A DNA stretch of 64,000 nucleotides, taken from the NCBI GenBank assembly GCA_006384855.1, contig VCJN01000248.1, positions 1 through 64,000 on the forward strand, given 5' to 3'. The stretch comes from Tetraselmis striata. Its lineage: Eukaryota; Chlorophyta; Chlorodendrophyceae; Chlorodendrales; Chlorodendraceae. Position 1 is the first letter of the stretch. Every line of letters begins with the position of its first letter. The notes beneath the pieces are model-generated. The model did not search any database. It saw nothing but the letters and a program-made list of their open reading frames with translations, and was not told where the DNA came from. This document shows, piece after piece, positions 22,166-32,456 of this stretch. The translations under genes and the position numbers were made by a program.

Positions 22166-22368
22166 TGCTCAACGAACAACGAACGAGAAGTTGACCGGAC
22201 CGGCAATGACATAAGACGCCGGTGTCCAGCTCGCACCGCTCCTCCGCGGCAATGACAACACGGGCGGGTCCAAGGCTACCAAGGTGCCACCCCCATCCCA
22301 GCCGGGGGTGGAGTCGGACGGAGGGCTCGCGATTCAGAGGGCCGAGGACGGTCATTGGGTCCACCCAG
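22166..22368 (-). repeat. Left arm of an imperfect inverted repeat
   Basis: Its reverse complement matches 22686-22915 almost throughout (for example GACCGTCCTCGGCCCTC, GCCTTGGTAGCCTTG and CCGGTCCGGTCAA). The loop is about 320 bp. Confidence 0.8.
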
Positions 22369-22685
22369 CCAGGCAGGGGGTGGGTGTGGGGGGGATATAT
22401 ATAGGTGGCATATAATCCTTAGTCGCTACACAGTGCCATGCTTCATATATCCGTACTCGTAGTAGTTATACCAGGCCAGGGGCTCAGCGGTACGACCCCT
22501 GGAAATCCGGCTGGAACCGACCACTTTCTTAATTTCTTTCTTGTAGCCGGGAAATGGCAGTAAGGCCGGCCGGAAGCGACCACTTCCTTATAGCCCGGTT
22601 TCTTGTACCCGCGTCGGCACCCGTACCGCTTTTATAGTTGTAGTGATGGATTTGTAACAGGATTACCAACCCACCCACCCACCGA

Positions 22686-22915
22686 CCGCATGGGTGGGCC
22701 CGACGACCGTCCTCGGCCCTCGGAATCGCGGGCCCTTCCTCCGCCTCCGCCCCCGGCTGGGGATGGAGGCGGGGATCGTGCACGGGTGGCGCCTTGGTAG
22801 CCTTGACCCGCCCGTGCTGCCACTGCCGCGTAGCAGGAGCAGTGTGAGATGGACTACGGCGTCTTACGTCGTTGCTGGTCCGGTCAAGTCCCCGTTCGCT
22901 GTTCTTTGAGCACCC
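22686..22915 (+). repeat. Right arm of the inverted repeat
   Basis: Counterpart of 22166-22368. Its distal part, from GGCGTCTTACGTCGTTGCTGG onward, recurs at about 23088, so the arm grades into the tandem repeat that follows. Confidence 0.8.
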
Positions 22916-23460
22916 TCTCCCTTCCTGTATGTCCTGTCGGCGCCTCCACATCACATTCGGCCTAGTGCCGCTATTGGAGTGTCCCGGGATGTTGTGCTAG
23001 GAAGGGAGTTCTACGTTCGGCGGATGGGGACGCGACCGAGCTGGCGGCCGATCTGGCGCTGGGCGGAACAACGTGCGCTGGACACTGGCGTCTTACGTCG
23101 TTGCTGGCCCGGTCGGCTCTCCATTCCCTACTCGCTGAGCACTTTCTCCCTTCTTGTCATGTTGGCGCCTCCACATTACATTCGGCTCAGCGCCGCTATT
23201 GGAGTGGCCCGGGATGTTGTGCTGGGGAAGGCGTTCAACGTTTGGCGCATGGGGCCGCGACCGAGCTGGCGGCGGATTTGGCGTTGGGTGGCATGCGTCT
23301 GTTGCACGCCCGTGGCGCCCCGTTCTGCGTTGGACCCCCCACTTCCGCTCCTTGCTGCGAGACCTCTACTTCGAAGCTCCTTTCCTGTCGGCGCCTTCAC
23401 ATCACATTCGGCCTAGTGCCGCTATTGGAGTGGCCCGGGATTGTGTGATGGGGAGAGCGT
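22858..23460 (+). repeat. Tandem repeat of about 230 bp, roughly 2.5 units
   Basis: GTGCCGCTATTGGAGTG and its neighbours occur at about 22965, 23193 and 23416. GGCGTCTTACGTCGTTGCTGG occurs at about 22858 and 23088. Divergence between units is modest. A related copy lies inverted at 29600-29822, so the unit is dispersed as well as tandem and may be part of a LINE 3' UTR. Confidence 0.7.
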
Positions 23461-23631
23461 CCCTACTGCGTGGAGCGGCGGCTGGCTGGTGGCGATGCCT
23501 GAACGGTGGTTGTCATGGCGGTCCCCGCCTCTGGTGGCCCGTAGCTGGATTTTATTCTGGATTTTTGTATGGATTTCTTGAATTTTGCAGCTCGCTCATG
23601 TAATCATCATCATTTGTAACAGGATCGATTT

Positions 23632-24212
23632 CGCGTGCGTGTCCTCCACGACCCCCACTTGGGGCAACGACCCCCGCTGGTGCACCCCGGGGATCGCGGC
23701 GACCGAGTCGGAGCGCAACAAGCTAGCGGGCGGACCGCGGGCGTCTTCCGCCCCGGTGCAGGGTGTACACCGGTACTACCCTTTTGTGGTTGAGGACCGC
23801 GGTCGCCTTGGAAAATCCGCTTTGACGGTGGCCATCTTCGCGGTGTTGCTTGCTGTGCGCAACTTCCCTACCTGGCGGTCCTTCCGCCCCGACTTCATGC
23901 TTTCTACGTGGCCAGTCCGTCTAGGCTCTTCGGAACTTTGTCGCCAGCCAACCCGCTGAGTTCCGCCATCACCCATCGCGCACGCGGCGGGGGTAGTTGC
24001 AGCGAGTCTCTGCTTGCGTGCATGATACCTTGGGCGGCATTCCCTCTGCCGGAGTGCAGACGGCCAAGTCTGATGCATTTGCCCGTGGTCATTCCGCACC
24101 CTCTTCTGGTGCTGTTTCCACCTCGCAATTGCTGTAGGACGTTTCCTATCTGGGGATAATTCTTCTTCGGTGATTTCCTGATCGCCGTTTGCAGCGCTAG
24201 ATCACGTAACTA
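23632..24212 (+). pseudogene. LINE 3' fragment (+), tail-to-tail partner
   Basis: The frame begins DFACVSSTTPTWGNDPRWC and continues with GVHRYYPFVVEDRGRLGKSA, then a 3' UTR ending in TGATTTCCTGAT and ATCACGTAAC. It is highly similar to the minus-strand copy at 24246-24840, so the two 3' ends face each other across about 35 bp. The piece is 5'-truncated, and stops follow after 23959. Confidence 0.7.
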
Positions 24213-24245
24213 TATTTGTAACATGCCTTTTTGTAAAAAAATTTT

Positions 24246-25580
24246 ACATGAGCTAGCAGCAGAAGGCGATATCGGAAATCACCAAAATAAAAGGCAATCA
24301 GAAAGGTCCTCTACATCGACTGCGGGGTGGAAGCAGGAACATGAGAAGACGCAGAGTGGGCACGAGCACACGCATCAGACTTGGCCATCTGCACACCGGC
24401 AGAGAGAATGCCGCCCAGGGTACCATGCACGCAAGCCGAGACCCGCTGCAACAGCCCCCGCCGTGTGCGCGACAGGTGACGGCGGAACTCAGCAGGTTGG
24501 CCGGCGACAAAGTTTCGAAGTGCCTGAACGGATTGACCACGAAGAAAGCAAGAGGTCGGGGCGGAAGGACCGCCATGGAAGTTGCGCACAGCCAACAGCA
24601 CCGCGAAGATGTAGACCACAGTCAAAGCGGACTTCCCGAGTCGGCCGCGGTCCTCAACCACAAAAGGGTAGTACCGGTGAACACCCTGCACTGGGGCGGA
24701 AGACGCCCGGTCCGCTGCCAACTTAGCATGCTCCGCCTCGGTCGCCGCGATTCCCGGGATGCACCAGCGGGGGTCGTTGCTCCAAGTGGGGGTCGTGGAG
24801 GACACGCACGCGAAGTCGATCATGTAATCGCACGCTGCCCCTCCCCACCCCGCCAGCGTCAGGTCCGACGGCCGCGAGCGGTCCGCTGGGCGCAGCCCAC
24901 TCGTCTCAAGGGTCAAGTCGCCGGCTCCCGAGCGGTCCCGGTCAAGCACCGCCCCCGCATCAATTGCCACAGATGCCCACAGATTCTTCAAAGCGGTATG
25001 CATGCGGTGCTTGTAGTTCGCTACGGGGCATATGGGTAGATGATCCACGATGAAATCCGTAGCGCTCCGGTTCGAGCCATCCGTAGAGCGAAGCCATAAG
25101 GGATCAATACCACACGTTGGGCCAGGGCAAGTGACAAGCGCGGAACCTCCGCGCGGGCAAAGGCCCAGTACCCGCGCAGCGGCGGCCGCATAAGCAGCAT
25201 GGGGAATCTTGCGGGCGGACTCGTGATCCGACTGGAAAAGCGATAGGGAGCCCGGCCCGCACGCGCTGTACATGCGCATGGTATCAAGTCGCGAGGCCGC
25301 TGCACCAGTACGTTGGAAGCTGAGATCGAGGGCCACGAAGTCACGCAAGCGAATCGCACGGCTGAGGTGGCGTTGGACAACCATGGTCGTGGGTTGATCA
25401 TCGGAGGTCGCACCCGAACCCGTACCCGAGGGCGGAGCAGTAGAACCTGGCAGCGATTCTGGGAGGGAAACAGTGGCTGCTGACGGAGGGTGTGCCACTA
25501 ATTCGCCCGGCGACGGTATCTTCAGAGCTACAAAAGCGCATGTAGTAACGGTATTGGCAGTACTCGTACCACCGATAGGA
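24246..25580 (-). pseudogene. LINE ORF C-terminal half (-)
   Basis: One open frame (stop at 24311) encodes the end of a LINE-type polyprotein. It holds a degenerate Cys/His region (LGLCPRGGSALVTCPGPTCG, FIVDHLPICP, YKHRMHTALKNLW), then RPSDLTLAGWGGAACDYMID, FACVSSTTPTW, EAEHAKLAA and YYPFVVEDRGRLGKSA. The D-x(n)-E/K and PFVVE blocks parallel those in the LINE at 12 and 62 kb. No RT catalytic motif is present, so it is a 5'-truncated copy. The 3' UTR contains TGATTTCCGATATCGCCTTC and ends at ACATGAG/TTACAT around 24246. The first part of the open frame, upstream of about 25400, is probably not element sequence. Confidence 0.6.
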
Positions 25581-25886
25581 AGCAATTGCTGGGCCTTTTT
25601 GTAATTCACACCAGTACATGTACCCGGTACCGGTACAGGCACCTGTAGTCTGGCGGGCAGCCGCATTGCCAGCCGCTCTGCACGCCCCGCCCGGCTCAAG
25701 GGCCGCGCGCCCTCTTGTCTCACCACTACACGTGACGAGGCGCCTCCAGCCTCTACCCACTTTCCATTTGAGCCGAACACTCACGGTGACTGGTCGCTCC
25801 GCAGCACGCACTGAGAGCGCAGAGACTGCGCATCTCCACACCGGCAGCAATATTTTCGCGAGGGGGGCAGTGGCAGCGGCAGCCGG

Positions 25887-26510
25887 ATGGCTTCGGCCAC
25901 CACCGCGGGCCGCTACCTGGGCGCGTACCGCGTGCCGGCGACTGCGGACGTGACGGCGATGCTCACCGCAGTGCGCGACGGTAACTACTTCGACCAGGTG
26001 CGAGACGGCAGCAGCAAGGGAAAATGAAACGCCGGTGCGAGTGAAGGAATAGCTAGACGCGTGCTGGGGCAGCGGCAGCGTGGAGGTGGCTTAGATTCGC
26101 ACCAGCACCCCCCCGGGGGTGGAGGGGGGGGGGGGGGGGGGGGGGGGGCTCGGCTGGTTGCCCCCGGCTCTGTTTGCGAGAGGGCTCACTGGCTGGCCCG
26201 TCCCTTTACCGCAACCCGTCCCACAGGAGCTCAGGGACGAAGCGAGGCTGTTCCTGTGCGCAGACAAGGTGCCGTACATTCTGATCCAGAAGCTGTGCAC
26301 CGCTGTGAGGTGGGTACGGAGCGGCTGTCGGCTGTGGGGCTCCCTTTCTCGGCGGGGCGGGTTCATAAGCACCACGCCATGTGCGATTGCCCCGCATGCC
26401 TGGACCGCGACGTTTTCATCTCAACCTCGACCATGTTACGCAGGGAGAAGGAGGGCGTGCACGGCCCGTGGGTCCACCACCTCGCCAGCTTTGAGAGCGG
26501 CGACCAATAA
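25887..26510 (+). CDS. Small three-exon protein, 86 residues, unknown function
   Basis: Exons are 25887-25997, 26227-26309 and 26444-26510, with donors GTGCGA and GTGGGT, acceptors CACAG and CGCAG, and phases 0 and 2. The product starts MASATTAGRYLGAYRVP and ends HHLASFESGDQ. The AG+G codon across intron 2 gives an uninterrupted CTAVREKEGV. No signal peptide or membrane segment is visible; the middle (ELRDEARLFL, KVPYILIQKL) looks helical. AATAAA overlaps the stop codon (26505-26511) and could serve polyadenylation. Intron 1 carries a G run of about 25 nt (26124-26148). The family is not recognised. Confidence 0.55.
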
Positions 26511-28310
26511 AGCTGATGCTTGCCGCAAGGCCGGCCAGTGACGTCAGCGAAGTTTTATTCCGCGAAGTTTCCTTCCGCGGAGAAGCTCCGCAAGTACCTT
26601 CCATGGCACCTCCTCACTGTCAGGAGATGCTCGGCAATTCCTAGATTTATATAAAATGCAAATGATAGCGGTATGTTATGCCCCCCCCCCCCCCCCTCCA
26701 TTAACATTGTTGCCCCTCAATTGCAGCAATGGCCCATAAACATTTGGTGGCGGTTGTTGTGGGTGTGAATGGCCAGCAGAGCCCAGTGCCCGTCGCTTTC
26801 GTACAGCCAACGGCATGACGGCCACTCTGCCCCGCCACTGCCTGCCCCGCCCATACTACGGGATTGCATTGCAAGCTGTGTAGTCGATGGGACTCGTCAG
26901 TGGACAACAGTGTGTCTAACTGGCCGCTATTGAATTGCCCGCGGGCACGGTCAGGTTCACATGGAGTAGGGGACCCGGGAATTGCCGCGTTCCGGGCCTG
27001 TTGTGCCTGCCATCTTGCAACAAAACCGCCGCCCATTGAGCACCATAGGCCCCTCCTACGCCCTGAATGTCGCACACCATGGCCGCGCACCCTCTGAATC
27101 ACGTAATGGATGGATGCAGGGATGGAAGCAGTTGGGGATGACCTATATGTAGCTTGGTCTGTGAATCCCTTCTGTGGTACGTGGTGGCGGGTCCGTGGAA
27201 CAACTCGGCTTGGGCGGTGTAAGCAGCAAGTCAGCACGTTGTAGTTCAATTCAATTCGATTTCATGCTCCCGAGCTCCTCATAGTTGAAGTGGGTGACGG
27301 CATGCGCCACGGCGGCGGGGTCGCAGAGGTTGTCGGCCGCGACGACCGCATACGGGTGCGTAAATACGTTGCTGCGGGTTAACTTCTCGTACCAACCGGT
27401 GAAAATTCCTCCCCGCTCACGCAGCGGTACGTCATCACTCTCTGACTGCTGCTCGCGCGTGCTCCGACGACCGGAACATCTTGTGGGATACCAATTGCTC
27501 CACGAAAAGGCGCGGCTGCTCAGACCAATCACCTGCACCCCGGAGCCCCAACTACCAGAGCACGTGTGATGGAAGGGAGCGGGGTTGTACTGATGTAGGT
27601 AGCGCTCTTGAGCAATGCAATACCTCAAGGCGGTCCAATGCCGCTGGCAGGAACCTGATCTTGGGTCCCCCTGGCATCCGAAAATCCTGAATCCGAATGC
27701 GATTTTTTGTCCCCACTTCGCACAAATTCATGCCGTTGTACTACATCCAGACGGCTCGCACACTGGGGATCGGACATCGCCACACAGACACCACACAGCC
27801 GCTGAGGTGGCTGGGGCGGGGCACCGCGGAAGAAGGATGCCAACGGATCACCAAGACTGATGAATAACCCGATGGAGAGACATCAGCATTCAGCCAGGTA
27901 TTGGACGAAGTAACCGTTTAAAGCAGCGGATGTTGATAACGGGTTCCGTACGTACTGCATGGATTCCCGTGTGCTAACAGGCAAGGGGACCGTGGACTTT
28001 GTTGCAGATGTCATTGCGTCAAGTAATCCACACGTTTAGCCGCATCTGGTATTTACCACGGGTTTCCTCTTCATTGCTCACCAATTAAGCAATCATTCAA
28101 TTTCTTCATGGCCACGTCGACTTTCCCTATCAAGTATTTGCTTCATCAATGACCTTAGGAGCTATAGCTGCCATGTCTGCCACATAGTGTGTATAAATTT
28201 ACAATATCAGTAATGTATATATTAACTATATAAGTACATAGTGTATAGGTGTACACACTAGCTGTTTCAAGTTGAGGAAATAGAACAGCCTTTCAATTCT
28301 GTCTCTCCGC
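26511..28310. other. No gene convincingly supported
   Basis: A C run lies at about 26682-26696. On the minus strand, 27251-27628 stays open and ends in RGGIFTGWYEKLTRSN...HFNYEELGSM, which could be a terminal exon, but no splice partners were found. AT-rich sequence follows from 27900. Confidence 0.35.
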
Positions 28311-28536
28311 TCGTCAAGAACCCACAGATACGGGACTTCCGCGGCACCTACGTCCACTGCCCGGCGAGATCATGGTGAAAGACGGCGTGTTACTGTAAGT
28401 TGTGGGTGTATGATGGAGTGTCCTGAGGGCTCGACCGTGTTGAGATTGCAGTAGATACCGTAGCCGCGCTTGGCATGTGCCCGTTTCCGGCCCACACCCC
28501 CATCTGAAGCACCTCAGCAAGCCATTGTTCTGGTAA

Positions 28537-28860
28537 TCAAGAGGGTAGTCCAAGGCGCCTTCCATCTCCGCCGGCCGCTCCACCTTGCGGCTTGAGGCAG
28601 CCGTGCCGGTGCGCATGGAGGTGCTGCTGCTTGGCATGGCGAGGAAGGGTTTTTATGAGCAAAGTGGGGCGGCTGGTGAGGGTGGCGGGTGCAGGCAGCC
28701 GCGGCATCAGCGACCGAGCGGCCAGCTCCAGGTCCGCTGTGGCAGCCTCCTGCTTCACGCCCAGCGGCGTGGCATTGGCGAAGCCGTCTCCGCATCTTAT
28801 GTGCAGGTGGGTTGCGTGAAACCTGCGCCAGAGTTTCCAGCCACTCGAAGCCCGACTCAT
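28537..28860 (-). other. Possible exon cluster of unknown gene
   Basis: The GC-rich island at 28500-28860 contrasts with its AT-rich surroundings. On the minus strand one frame reads GVKQEAATADLELAARSLMP and another SSRKVERPAEMEGALDYPLD, both with protein-like composition and CAG/GT signals nearby. I could not join them into a consistent model. Confidence 0.25.
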
Positions 28861-29599
28861 GGATATTTACAGTAGTGCGCTATAAGCCGGCCAGGGGCAG
28901 AGGTGGTGCTCCGGCGAATAATCGACGCTGATATAGCGCTTAAATGACTACTTCTGCAACAATGCAACCAGCAATACCGACGGGTGTCCTGTCTCGCCAA
29001 CACCTATGCCTCCAGATGGCTTCGAAAATGTATCAACGCTGCATTTGGCACCGCCTCTCAACAGACTGAAGGCCGCAGACCCGGCATATGAAAACGAAAA
29101 TGCTGCTGCTGCTGGTCCTGCTACTGCAAAGCATTTCCTGATGAGCGGCGTCCTGAGCGCCAGAGCGCAAGCTGCATTATGGCGTATTCGCTAGCCACGG
29201 CCAGACCACCTTGCGAACTTCGCTGCTACGGATGCCTAACATATAGCGACGTGCAGTGGTCACAACGCACTTATTGGGCTGACGGGCGACCGGCGCGGGA
29301 GCGCGCACCCGCACCTGGCGTCTCGCAGTTTCATCGAGCCCAAAACGATTATGCAAACAATGGCGTGGCTGTGCGCCGGTGCGAGGCACGATCCCCCGCC
29401 TCCTTGACCACTGGCATCGGCCAGGTGGGCTGAGAATGCGCCGCTTGAGCCGTACGTTCTCTGTCCTGATGGAGCGCCCGGGAGCAGCGCAGCGGCGCGA
29501 TAATATGGTAAAGCTGCGCTGGCGCCCGCAAGCGACAGTCATTGTTTGACAATAAACAGGATGCTGTTCGCCATCATTTGCGGGGCCTATTGCCAAGAG

Positions 29600-29822
29600 T
29601 AGTGTTATTTACATGCTTACATGTGCTAGACGCAACATTCAAGAAATTCATACAGAAATCCAGAAAAAATTCCAGAAGGAAATCCAGCTACGGGCCAACA
29701 GAGGCGGGAACCGCCATGGCAGCCACCGACCAGGCATCGCCACCCGCCAGCCGCCGCTCCACGTAGTAGAGACGCTCTCCCCAGCACACAATCCCGGGCC
29801 ACTCCAATAGCGGCACTAGTAG
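29600..29822 (-). repeat. Dispersed copy of the 230-bp repeat
   Basis: The reverse complement matches 23405-23610 from CTAGTGCCGCTATTGGAGTG to the ACATGTAA/CTCATGTAATC end. Together with GGTGATTTCCTGATATCGCC and CTCATGTAATC at 29917-29965, it suggests several 3' ends of the same LINE lineage landed here. Confidence 0.65.
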
Positions 29823-30870
29823 TGCTATATCTACCATGTACATACGACTCCTGCTATTGCTGGCGCCCCCTCGGCCAGTGGATTACAATAGGATTACCCC
29901 TGCTGCTAGAGGACCTTTATTGGTGATTTCCTGATATCGCCTTCTGCTGCTGGCTCATGTAATCATTACCCCTGCTGCTACAGGTAGTCGCTACCCTGTA
30001 GCGCTACTTGGTGGTATCCTTGCTATGGCAATACCGTGGTTACTGTAGCAGTCGTCTTTGCCGCGACCGCACTATTATCAGCCCTGCACGGCATTATTTT
30101 TATATATTTCCGAGCCTCCGCCATTGTTGAGGATCGATTAGTGGGTAGTGTGTATAGCCGCTATGTGGGCGATACAAGCACGGCACTGGGATTCTACTAG
30201 TGGCTAGTCGGGTACCGGTCGCGGAATTGTCCAGAATAATAACGACCGCAGCTGTAATATATTTGCAATATTGAAGCGCTATATCTGTGAACGACCGCCT
30301 ATGCTATATTTTGCGCTGCCATCACCACCTTCGCGCGCGTCGTGTGCTGCGCGCGCCACGAAGTCCCTCTGCTGACGGAGTGCTGATGCGCGCCTGCCCC
30401 CGTCGGCAGCATGCTGCTGCCGGAACGAAGGCGACAGGACGCTGCTGACGGTATGCAGCTGAGTCACTGCTCCGCGCCCACGAACGCACGCCACTAGACC
30501 ACCCAGCCCGCACACCCCGCCCGCTCGCTGCGTTAATCATCACCCAGCTGCGGCAAGCGCTTTGTCCAGCCGCTGTGCCCCTGCGCTGCCAAACCTGGTT
30601 AGGGTGCGTCTCGGCACTCCCGTGTGCCCCACCCGCCGTTTCGCGCAGACAATCGCATAAATACAATAATTGAACGCAGGCCGAACGTCGGATACCAACC
30701 TACGAAAAAAAAAACAGCGCGTGGTTGGTTCTGCTCCTCGCCGTTTCGCCCAAATTCTGCAGCGCCAGCAGGACTTCTGCCGCCCGGCATACCACCTGCA
30801 ACAGGAAAGCGCTCCGCACTGAACTCTGCAGCCCCAACAGCGCCGAATTTCCGTGGTTGCCGCTGTCACG

Positions 30871-32276
30871 ATGGTGCTGGTGCCTGTGCTCGTCTTCGCC
30901 GGGCTGCTCGGGCTGCTGGCCTTCCTGAGCACCTTCGCCGGCGGACATAAAGGTGCGCCGGAGCCTCGGGGGTCGGCCGCGCCCAGAAAGAAAAAGGGGT
31001 CGAAGAAGCAGCAGCAAAGGAACAAGGTGGGCGGCCCGCCCCACGACCTCCCCCGGTCACCGCCTGGCCAGCCATAGGCAACGCGCATGTGCGTGCGCCG
31101 ACACGCCAACTGGCGACGAAGAAAACGGGAATTCTGCCCGCCAGCACGCCTCCCTCATGCTTACGCCCCCTTTGCCGAGCCCCTGCACAGCCGCGAGCAT
31201 AGCAGATGGCACACGTAGGACTCACTGCACGCAATGCCACCGGCGCAGAAGCAGAAGCAAACCGGCGCAGAGCAGGCCGCTGCCCGCGGTGGCGACGCAA
31301 AGCTGCCGGGTGCCACGCCAGCAGAGGCGGAGCCGGAGGCAGCCGCAGCGGCTCTGTCCGCGGCTGCCGTGGAGCCTGCGAGCAGCAGCGCCACTGAAGA
31401 AGAGGAGGAGATTGACGGTGGAAGCTTCCTGGGGATCGACGATGTTCTTCCCAGCCACAAGGGCGTGTACGTGGTGGAGGGCCAGGTGGACAGCAGCACA
31501 CGGGAGGAGTCCCTCTGGGACGGCTGGGAGACGGTGCGCTGCCCCCCTCTCCCCCCGCCCCCCTTGCCATTCATGCATGGGAGGAGCATGGGGATTCCTG
31601 CGAGCTCCCGCCCTGAGCCCGAGCCCGCCATGGCGCATTCAGGTGGACCCCGTCAAGTACAACATCCCGCGTGGCAACAAGCTCACCGCACAAGGTGTGC
31701 CCGCTACCTCAGGCGCTTCCGCCGCCTCCAACGTCCCCAGCAGGCCCCGCAGCGGCGCTGGCGGGAGCGCAGGGCCGGCCAAGAGCAAGAACGAGAAGAG
31801 GTGAGCCTCCGGCATCCGAGCAGGCTTGCGATCCGAAGGGAGGTCAGGCACGCGTGTCCTTTGCTGGGTATCTATGTGGACAGGCAGCCTTTGTGTGTGC
31901 GTGCATGGTGGCAGATGACAGTTTTTAGGTGGTACCAGGGTCGGAGCAGCGCTACCGCGGCCTTGGTGAAATAATATAGAGCCTATTTTTTCCCATGGAA
32001 TTCTGCCCGTACATAATACAGCAGTGAAGCACGTGCCTGTTGCAAATGTGTTCTTTTGAAATCTTTTACGGTTTTCACACAAGTCCTAGCCACGGCCACT
32101 GACGCGGGCGGCATGCGGTGCGCAGGCGGGAGAAGCAGAACATGGTGCGCGCCCTGCAGCAGACCCGGCCAGTCGGCAGCTCGGTCGCGGAGCGCATGGG
32201 CAGCAAGGGCGGGCGCCGCCAGCAGCAGGAGCCGGCGGCGAGGGCCTCTGCGGCCGCGCACGTGCCTGGCATGTGA
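30871..32276 (+). CDS. Membrane-anchored basic protein, four exons, unknown family
   Basis: Exons are 30871-31026, 31249-31533, 31643-31800 and 32126-32276, giving 249 residues; phases 0, 0 and 2 agree at every junction. Residues 1-27 form a hydrophobic segment (VLVPVLVFAGLLGLLAFL), either signal anchor or signal peptide. A very basic stretch follows (PRKKKGSKKQQQRNKKQKQ), then an Ala/Glu-rich region ending in EEEEEIDGGSFLGIDD, a segment around HKGVYVVEGQVDSSTREESL and a basic tail with VRALQQTRPVGSSVAERMG. The layout, one N-terminal helix plus a highly charged cytosolic tail, suggests an ER or other endomembrane tether. That is inference, and no family was recognised. The TGA stop is at 32274-32276. 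Confidence 0.55.
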
Positions 32277-32456
32277 TGGCCCGTGGCTGCCTCCCATGCT
32301 GCCGGACCGCCGAGGCGGAGCGAGCTCGTGGCTCTGATAGCAGTTGGATTCGCTGTATACAATCAATGCAGCAGAAGAAACGCCCCATTGCCGTCTGAGC
32401 GCACTCACGCGCCCTTGTGACGGCAGCTGTGCTAGCTATGGCACGCCGAATCGCGT

